Shown: piece after piece, positions 54,547-62,000 of the stretch
Layout of the letters: the number at the start of each line of letters is the position of its first letter
How positions within the stretch are numbered: position 1 is the first letter of the stretch
From: Symbiodinium natans
Lineage: Eukaryota; Sar; Dinophyceae; Suessiales; Symbiodiniaceae
Direction: 5' to 3'
NCBI GenBank assembly: GCA_905221605.1
Contig: CAJNDS010002080.1
Location: 1,145,596-1,207,595 of the forward strand
DNA: 62,000 nucleotides
Notes under the pieces: model-generated
What the model was told of the DNA's origin: nothing
The model's database searches: none
Seen by the model: the letters and a program-made list of their open reading frames with translations, nothing else
Position numbers and translations under genes: made by a program

Positions 54547-54551
54547 GATTG
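54547..54551 (+). repeat. Target-site duplication GATTG (right)
   Basis: Matches 39337-39341. The pentamer is frequent in this G+T-rich segment, so chance agreement is possible, but it coincides exactly with both LTR ends. Confidence 0.9.
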
Positions 54552-57305
54552 CCATAACAAGACCATTCGAGATGCACGAAGATGGCATTTGCATTGTGCA
54601 GTGCAAGGCATTGGCAAGTCTTCGGATTGAGTTTGTGTTGTCCAACACAGATACTCGGAGTTTCATTGTGCAGCAGCTCATCGTCACTACCTGCGCTGCT
54701 TGCACATTAAGTGCGCGATTCAAGTTCCTTCTTTCAAGACCGCAGCAGATTGGTTTGCGTTCTGCAGACTGATCACAAGATGAAGCATTGTTCCTTTACT
54801 TTGGCGGTGTATACTACATTGCAGTTAGCGTGTGAGTTTGGTGAACAGTTGCGCGAACGAGTGGTGCTATTTTCTGCATGGTGCCGATTGTGACGAAGTG
54901 GCGTACGCGTTTCTCCTTATATAGCATGTCAGTGGCGTTGTGGTTTTCTGGCGACGCGCTCATCCTCTGGAGTTCATTGCCCAGTGCTTGGCTGACAACA
55001 GCTTATTGACCTCGAGAAGCTGTTGACAGGTATGGATTGAGCTTGTGTCTGGTTCACTGCGTCGTTGCAGGATTGCAGCATCATTTCCTACAGCTGATGG
55101 CTTTGCTGCTTCTTCAGCGAGAGGTAGCCTGTTGTCAAACGCCTTTGGTTTAGAGCATTGCTTTACGAGAAGAAGACTGGCGAGATTGCCTGTAGTGTTG
55201 CCAAAAAAAGCGCCAGATGCTGTGGCAACATGCTGGATTGAGAAGGATGCACTAAGGATTGGTGTCTGATATTCCTTGCTTCTGATCTTCGCGTTGTGTG
55301 CGGATATTGCTTCCGCGTGATGTTTCTTCATGGCAATTGTTGAGTGCCATTGATTCTTACATCGCACACTTCGCCGATGCGATCGTGATTTCACGATTTG
55401 ACGTTGCCCTTTGACAGACAGATGGTCCCCTATGTATATTGCAGAGGACATCACCAATGATGCCTGATTGTATGACGGTCACGAAGAGCTAATATGGACA
55501 CTGGTGGTGATTGGTTATTCTGCAAGCGTTGTGCATTGACCACTCTGGTCATTGAAAGCGAGACGATGGATCTTTGATTGGATTGACGTATGCTTGGAAG
55601 TATTCGCAGTTGCTTTGTCTTCGTGGTATTGGTCTGCGCTTGTGAACTCATTGCTTGTGATTCTTGATTTCCGTATTTTTCTATGTGCAAACCGAGTCAT
55701 TGCATTCATTCGACCACAGTGAGATCGAATATCGCTGGTAGCCGCGAGCTTGGTGGAACGCCTCATTGGGCTCATAACCCAAAGTTGTATAGCTCACAAC
55801 CCATAGTTGTGTAGGATTGGAATTCAAGTTTTACGTGGAGTCAGACGTTTATTGGCGACTGTATCAGTGCATGAGAGTTCTTTGGATGATGGAATGCTTC
55901 TATGGATCGCTTTTCTTATCTACTATTTTATTTCAGGCCGAGTTCATTGATGATATCTTCTTTGCGGTTGACACACACTGGTTTCAGGAAGCCATATATC
56001 CGGCATTGCTATCTCTACGTGGCATTGCTCGGTTCTGCAAGTTGTGAGAAGGGTCATTCTTTCGGAGTGCAAAATTGAGACTGCTTCCTCGACCCTGATT
56101 TAAAGCAGCGTATTGATCGCCGTTGCAAAACTGCGCGTGGGAATCTTCTGGATTGCGTTGGATGCAACCTGGCTGGTCCTACTTGAGTGACGGCATTGTC
56201 TCAGCATTGCTCATTGGTCAGCTGCTTCTTTTGAACCTCGTCGTACAGTATTGAGGTTTTACAAAATTAGTTTGGTTCTGTCATTGTTCTCATGCTGCAG
56301 ATTTCAATTGCACGAACAGTGATTGGTTTTGTTTGCAGTCTGCTAGTGACTGTTTCATGGGATGTTTTGCATTGTTTCCGAAAGAAGACGAATGAATGAA
56401 ATTGGATTGCTTTCATTGAGATCTTCGGTACGGTGTTGGACACCGTATTGAACTTGGATCTGGAAAGTCATTGCAACTCCACCTATGTTGCAAGATTTTG
56501 AGCATTTTGAGTCACATTGACTTACTCATTGTGACATCAAGCCGTTTCTCAGAATGTCACACGGAGCGACGAGCCTTTGGCACAGAAAGAGAGCCAAATC
56601 CAGGAATGCCTTCGGATAGGTTGACTGCAACCAAAAGCTACTGCCGTCTTGACGTGAAGAAGAACTGAGCTCATTGAGCCCCGTTGGCAGAAACGCTTTC
56701 TGATTCACTGGTCTCTAGTTTCTGGTTCTATTGACTGCGAGTAAGCTGTGTTTGGATGATTGCAAAGTCATTCATTCAATGCGGTTGTTGATCTTGCAAT
56801 TGTCAAGGTCATGGAACTCTAGAACAAGAAATTGGCCACAAGATGCCGGTTCCAGACCATTGTCTTTGTTTTATCAAGTAACAGATGACTGCCCTAGAAC
56901 AAAATGAAGATTGACCCACAAGAAGGTCGGCAGCATCAAGAATTGTTGCACAGTTGGTTTTTGTAAAGCTGTTAGTGTGAATGATTGCTGAAGCATTCAT
57001 TCAAGGGACGGTGTTAGGATTGAGCTTTACTTCCTGCACATGTACATTGTCCATTGCGTGAAGAACATGCAACACTGACAGAGAACATTGGCATGTGGAC
57101 ATTGCCATGTCCATGATGCATTGGCTCAAGTGGCTCAAGATTGGCTCAGCCCAAGTGACACAAAAGATTGCTGAGCGAGAGATTGCATCTGACAGTTGTA
57201 TGCTTGCATTGTGGTGTGGTCAAGACCATTGATTGAACAGTCATGTGTTTGGTAGTTTACATACAGTTTGATATTGTACAGAAAGTGACCTTTGAAAATT
57301 TCATT
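54552..57305. other. G+T-rich non-coding segment, right of the LTR element
   Basis: Continuation of the ATTG/GATTG-rich DNA seen at 36697-39336. The longest open frames are short and match nothing. The bias fades after about 57300. Confidence 0.5.
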
Positions 57306-57329
57306 AAAGGGGGGCTTAAGCCCCCCTTT
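57306..57329. repeat. Perfect 24-bp palindrome
   Basis: A3-G6-CTTAAG-C6-T3, followed within four bases by another AAAGGGGGGGGG run. It can form a 12-bp stem with no loop, or alternative pairing of its C run with the second G run. Confidence 0.95.
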
Positions 57330-58140
57330 GCCCAAAGGGGGGGGGTCCATTCTCGTTTGTGTTGTTGTGCCGTGCCAAGCCGTGCTTCAGACTGTCCTAC
57401 ACTCGAGTTGATCACTAATTAGAGGCTCCGGCACCCTATCTCTTCCATCCCCTACATTTGCTGAAACGAAGGTGTCAGCAGATCGTTTGTTCTTTGATTG
57501 CCAAGGGCTTAGCCAACCCCGCTCCGTAGAAAGAGAGCACTGAAAGAGACGTTGTGCCTGTGTGTCTTCGCCCCCACAATGTTGAAAACGCGCCCAAGAA
57601 ATGGCGCTTTTGTAGTAACAGACCCCAGAATGTCAGATATTCTCAGGGGCAAGATCAGAAGACTTTTCGGGACAACCCGATAACCGTTAGTTATAGACCA
57701 GTATAGCATCCATTGGCTAGTCACGACATGCGGCCAAGCAGACGTGGCGCACGCGCGCCAGGCACCATTGCAGGACATTGATCTCATCCATGCGGTCCTC
57801 TGCGATTCGGGATCCGATGGCCCAAGCATCCCCCGAAACCCACACTGGCAGGAAACGAATGCATGGGCCCCGGCCCGCTTCGTGGAACGCGGTGCGCCGG
57901 TTTCATGGCATGCCATGCACTGAAGCAATTTCATGGTGGGCTCCCGATTAATCGCAGAAATCTCCTGCTCGCAAGGGTTACATTTAATCGCAACGAGGCG
58001 CAACCAGTCTCGATGCTGTGCATGCTTTTCGCCCTGGACCGTTCCTGGAACATAATCCAAACAGGCTCAGATACCTTTGTTGTGCTGTACAGTTGCGCCA
58101 CAAAATGGCTTTTCTTGACTGTTTGGCCCCCATATTGAAT
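57330..58140. other. Intergenic, no gene recognised
   Basis: A 183-codon minus-strand frame (57509-58060) has no recognisable motif and mixed composition. I do not call it a gene. Confidence 0.5.
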
Positions 58141-58632
58141 CTAAGAAACGACTTCGCAAAGTGGCCAGGAAAGAAGGTGAAGCGGATGCCAAAGGAGCTC
58201 CGAGAAGCCCTGCCGGTGCGACAGCTCGTCTGAGCACCTGGCTCTTTCTTGCTGCCTTCCACGGAGTGGCCCGCAACGCTCAAATTTATCATTCTTGGCT
58301 TCTAGATGCTCCTGAAGCTTCTGCGAGGTCACCCTCTCGGTGGCTGTAGAAACCACCCCCAGGTGTGATGTTGGTACCACCTGCAAGGGCTGGCCTTCAA
58401 AGGACCTCGTACGCAGGTATTGTCTCGATACCATACGATGCCCGTACTGAGAAAGGCGGTGGTCGACCATGTAACCAGAATCATAACTGGCCCCTGCAAC
58501 CCTGAAATGACGTCGCAACTGTGCCAAAGATGCCACGTGAAGGTTGATCAACTCATCTGGCCATCCGCACCTCTTTGCAGCTTCGCCATATGCTTTGCTC
58601 AAGTCAGAAGACAGCAGTCTGTGTCTCATCAT
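58141..58632 (-). CDS. Unrecognised protein-like ORF, possibly a fragment
   Basis: 163 codons. Residues ~10-115 read like a real protein: balanced composition, helix-like spacing (SKAYGEAAKRCGWPDELINL, then SLAQLRRHFRV), a YMVDHRLSQYGHRMVSRQYL segment and a LQVVPTSHLGVVSTATERV segment. The last ~45 residues turn Arg/Cys/His-rich and look out of frame. The upstream minus frame has no strong continuation. I recognise no family. It could be an exon or a piece of a retroelement. Confidence 0.35.
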   Translation of the reverse strand: MMRHRLLSSDLSKAYGEAAKRCGWPDELINLHVASLAQLRRHFRVAGASYDSGYMVDHRLSQYGHRMVSRQYLRTRSFEGQPLQVVPTSHLGVVSTATERVTSQKLQEHLEAKNDKFERCGPLRGRQQERARCSDELSHRQGFSELLWHPLHLLSWPLCEVVS

Positions 58633-59084
58633 TCGTCATGGCCTCCTCCAAAGTGCACTGTTGTTCTCATGCTGAGTCTTCTGTGCTTCGGCATGCTTCG
58701 GCCCGGCAAGCTGCCGAAGATGTCTTAAGATAAGGGGGGGTGAAGATCTTTCTCGTCGGGCCTTTCCCCATGGACGATACAGGGTGGGTAAGACAGTAGT
58801 TGGACGTCCGTCTCTGGGTGTACGAGGGAAAGGCAGCTGGCCGGCCTTTGATTGCGCGGCACATTCGCACTAGCAATCTAGTGGAATCTATTGCTCTGTT
58901 CCAAACAATCCGAAGTACCAGAACCTGTGCCTCTATCTACCCTTGCGTGCAGTTTGACACCGTTTTGCCAATCTTCAAAAGGGAAGCCTGGGATGCCGAA
59001 TGTCTGCGTTCGCGTCATACTCGAAACCCTCGAGCCTGATGTGCGTTGGCGCCTTCGAAACCGTGAAGCCAGAGATATTTGTCG

Positions 59085-59400
59085 GCAGTGGGGGGTAGAG
59101 GGTAGGGGGAGGAACAAGAACAAAGAGAAAACATTGAGGTTTTGAAGGGGGGGGGTTGGCGCCTCTCTAAACGGTAAAAAGTGAGATTTTTGAAATTGTT
59201 TTTCCTGGGGGCCCGAGAGGTAGGGGGCGGGGGGGGAGGAGGTTCGGGTGGAGATTTTTGTTGATTTTTTTTGGGGCGGGTTCGAAGATGGGGGAAAGTT
59301 TTTGGGGGTGGGGGGTAGGGCGCCTGCAATTCTCGAAATTGTTTTCGGGGTGGGGTGGGGGGCGGGCGTGTAGGGGTAGGGGAGGGGGAGGGGGGGTGAA
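59085..59400 (+). repeat. G-run rich tract
   Basis: Many runs of 3-9 G on the plus strand separated by short A/T segments, with potential for several G-quadruplexes. Its complement gives a spurious Pro/Ser-rich frame. Confidence 0.8.
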
Positions 59401-60170
59401 GCCAATCGAATGGGCTTCTTGATCAGTTCCCTGTCTGTTGTTCCGACCTGCCGTGCTGATAGCACAGGACCTTCATTGCGTCCAAAGAAACCAGTTCGAA
59501 GTGGTTTCTGCTGTTGCCTAGTAGCAGCTAATTGAACCTTATCCTCAAAGCCCTGAACAAAACACCTCAAAGCACCATCCACGTCACCGTTTGAAAGTGC
59601 AACTTGAAACCTGCAAGTGTATGTGATAGGCACGGCTCCTCTTTAATCGCTGTATGCAAAGGCCTGAGTTGTGCAAGGTCACAAGGCACCTTTCAGGGTG
59701 CACCGTACAATCCTGGAAGCTGTGCAGCTGCGCAGCCGGCGCATTGCCCAGAATGAATCCAACCTCCACCTAGAGAATGCTCCTTGCTCCTTAGGTTACA
59801 GAGGGGGCCACTCCCCTCAAGTGCTCCATGTCTAGATCCGAGGTCCACAAAACCCATTGCAAGGCCTGTTCAGAGACATTTAGCCAAAAGACGATTGTTC
59901 TTGGAGGATGCCTCGCGGATCCCAGAGTGATTCCCGTAAACGTCAATCATTCGTACTTGCACTGGTCCAATATGACTGGTGCTGTCCGCCACTCCGACTG
60001 TTGCAAAATTTGCTGCATCTCAGGACAGGACCGACTAAGATCACGTTGTGGGTGTTTGGAAAAATTCGGTGGCCCCATCGCCTCCATTTTGCCACCTCTG
60101 CCGAGCACGAGAAACAGCTGTAGACTTGAGATGTCGGGCAGGGTGGCATACACACGTTCCTGTATAATCT

Positions 60171-60171
<1 letters not shown>

Positions 60172-60203
<32 letters not shown>
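60172..60203. repeat. (CTG)n microsatellite
   Basis: About 10-11 copies of TGC/CTG. The plus-strand frame gives poly-Ala and the minus-strand frames poly-Gln or poly-Ala, with no other protein features around. Confidence 0.95.
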
Positions 60204-60204
<1 letters not shown>

Positions 60205-62000
60205 CTCAGTCCAAATAACACAATCGCCCGTCATACTGAAATCCTGGGTATGTCTGCTTGCAGAGACAATGTTCCTGATTACGATTGTCCACCCAGCCTT
60301 GTTGCATGCCACTTATGAAGATCACCATCCCGAAGAACCCGCAAAAGCACACTAACCCAAGGTGCAACTCACCACGCCCTCCCTGGTCGTTTCAATATGC
60401 TTAGCAATAGGGGTAAGTGCTCGATGTTGGAGAAAAGTATGTAGGCAGCTGCTTCCTGAAGTTCTGAAGGATGCAGAAAATCAACCAACCGCTTTGCAAC
60501 ATAACGGAACCACATGCTCCACTGCCCGTTGGATTTCCGTTCTTGCTGATCGACCGGTGGTTGGGATTCTATGAGAGCACGGCTTGCACGAAAGCAGGGT
60601 CGGCGTCCGGAGCAGAATGAGGTGTGGCTTGCATGTGAAGGCAGCAGTTCTGACGTCATTTTCAATTCTGATTCTGATTAGCTTGTGAGTTCAAGTTTCG
60701 CAGCTCACGCATTGCTCAAGCATTGCTGGTGCCAGCAGACAGCCACGATGCTGACAGCAGTCCTTCGACCTTCGCTCAAAAACCAGTAATCCCAGACCCC
60801 GCCACTATGGGCTACGACTGGTAGCTGTTACCCTCGTAGCTGGTACCAGCTCTGAAGCTGCGTATGGCCAGGATGCACAGGGCCTTTAGATACAAAATAA
60901 GTCCCTGCGATGTCACAATGACACTGTGGTTCCAGTTGAAGGGGGTGTTGGGCGTTCGTAGAAGCACGCCGGCCTGCTGGCCCGCCGTGCTTGTTCGGTC
61001 GGCGTGTTGCGCAGTGCTTCATAGTGCTTCTGCCTTGGCCATGGTGCATGTGGTGGGTCCGAAGAACCATCTGAGGCGCCTTGCCTGCACTTTTCATAGT
61101 TGCTTCTTGCTTTTTTGCTTTTTTCTGGTGTGCAGTCTTCCCTCGCACGCTCCTGAACGCAAGCGGTGTCTGCTTTGTGTGTCAGGCTCTGGCCAGACGA
61201 GCCGGCCGAAGAGTGGCGCAGGCGCCCACCATGTTCAAGACCGTGTAATTGTTGAACTGTTGATGAACTCTGACACATCGAGTACCAACCCTCTGTCACT
61301 AGGGTGACTGACATATGGGTCATGTGAGGTCTATCCGGGATGTGCCTCTGGAGGAGAGGAGAACGCCAAGGCGCCATGAAGCCATAAAAGTCATGAAACC
61401 ATGTCAATGTGACGCCTATCACTGAGTACTCTGTCGGCTGCCATGTCACATCGCGTGGTGTCCCACGCTTTGCAAGGTCATCAACCTTTCCGTCGGATGA
61501 TGCGGTGACGTTCGATCCCGAGTGCCAGAAGCAGCTTGGCCGGGGCTCGCATCCAGGGTTCCAGAGTTTATTGCTTACCCCTTCCCAGTGCCTGCGAAGG
61601 ATTGCCTTTCCCCCTTTTCATGAGGGGAGATGAGGGGAGGGAGGTGAACTGGGAGCGCGGACATATACAAGGTCATCAACGTTAATGTCGACCTCTGATT
61701 TCTAACCCTCCCCTGCCACGGATTCAATACCTCCCCGGGTCTGCTATTGACGGGGGCGGGGGGGCGGTTTCCTTTGTTTCTGATAGGACATTGAAAGCTC
61801 TCAACCGCGGGCCTTGCAGTCCCGGCAGTCTCCAGTTACAGGCCCACGCCCCTGCAATCAGCAAACGCCCAAAGCTGAAGCATTGATTGGAAGCAGACTT
61901 CTGAAAATAGCATCGTCCTGCAAACGGGTTCTGAACTGGGGGCGGGGGTTTATATTTGAGTCTCGGGCCTGAGGGATCTTGATTGAGGGGGATTTTTTTC

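Larger units (their letters stand above)
58633..62000. other. Intergenic, no gene recognised, with G-run and CTG repeats
   Basis: A minus-strand frame at about 59633-59400 begins with protein-like sequence (ALSNGDVDGALRCFVQGFEDK) but then runs into the G-run tract as a Pro-rich artefact. No family recognised elsewhere. Confidence 0.5.

Noticed and set aside
57121-57160. TTGGCTCAAG, the 3' end of the dinoflagellate spliced leader
   Set aside because: Only about 10-11 bases agree. The preceding CCGTAGCCATTT part is absent, and the phrase recurs locally as simple repeats.
58878-59633. 251-codon minus-strand ORF rich in Pro
   Set aside because: Most of it is the complement of the G-run tract. 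Only the first ~80 codons look protein-like and I cannot assign them.
59828-60355. 175-codon plus-strand ORF with a poly-Ala run
   Set aside because: Poly-Ala comes from the CTG microsatellite, and the flanking sequence shows no domain.

Overview
This window looks like nuclear DNA of a dinoflagellate, most likely a Symbiodiniaceae-type genome. Four things point there. Gene density is very low. Three clear host genes lie on one strand, two with no visible intron and one with a predicted GC–AG intron. Short TTTAGGG/CCCTAAA-like telomeric motifs occur inside the sequence. Simple repeats and degenerate eukaryotic retroelements are abundant. There are no bacterial-style operons, ribosome binding sites or recognisable RNA genes. 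The taxonomic call is inference; the gene and element structures are read from the sequence.

Layout. 1-3.4 kb: no gene, one TAG microsatellite. 3.4-6.9 kb: two minus-strand host genes, an intact single-ORF major facilitator transporter (3420-4832) and a fatty-acid-desaturase-family enzyme (5712-6942) whose third histidine box is split by a predicted 133-bp GC–AG intron. 6.9-21.4 kb: mostly unrecognisable DNA with local repeats (CTTGTCGC-rich block near 10.2 kb, 55-bp tandem repeat and GTAAAA/TTTTAC blocks at 20-21 kb). 21.4-22.9 kb: a second intact transporter on the minus strand. 24.1-26.8 kb: a decayed non-LTR retrotransposon with remnants of an AP-type endonuclease and a YADD reverse transcriptase. 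26.8-34.9 kb: nothing recognised. 34.97-36.7 kb: a ~50-bp tandem repeat with a 449-bp higher-order period, a CCCTAAA-type motif, then a CA/CACACATCG satellite. 36.7-39.3 and 54.6-57.3 kb: the two halves of a G+T-rich host segment that was split by a retrotransposon insertion.

The centrepiece is 39337-54551. A Ty1/copia-type LTR retrotransposon has two identical 127-bp LTRs, a GATTG target-site duplication, an initiator-tRNA-like primer binding site and a polypurine tract. It carries gag with a CCHC knuckle, protease, SAP-like segment, integrase, reverse transcriptase and RNase H, plus two accessory regions: an ORF ahead of gag that loosely resembles a WGR domain, and a post-RNase H region with a membrane segment, DEPQ/DEPR repeats and a small Cys/His end. 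Inside that repeat tail sits a second retrotransposon of a different class (47116-53762). It has split direct repeats in the order A1-B1-A2-B2, a coiled-coil ORF, a tyrosine recombinase, and a reverse transcriptase/RNase H. It inserted precisely, with no target duplication and with the outer reading frame kept. It resembles the DIRS/Ngaro/PAT tyrosine-recombinase retrotransposons, but here the recombinase lies upstream of the reverse transcriptase and has Lys where the second catalytic Arg is expected.

The outer element looks young by its LTRs yet its pol is broken into about six reading-frame segments, mostly by changes equivalent to one-base deletions. Either it was moved in trans or the assembly carries single-base errors. 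57.3-62 kb returns to poorly recognisable DNA with one plausible unrecognised minus-strand ORF, a G-run tract and a CTG repeat.
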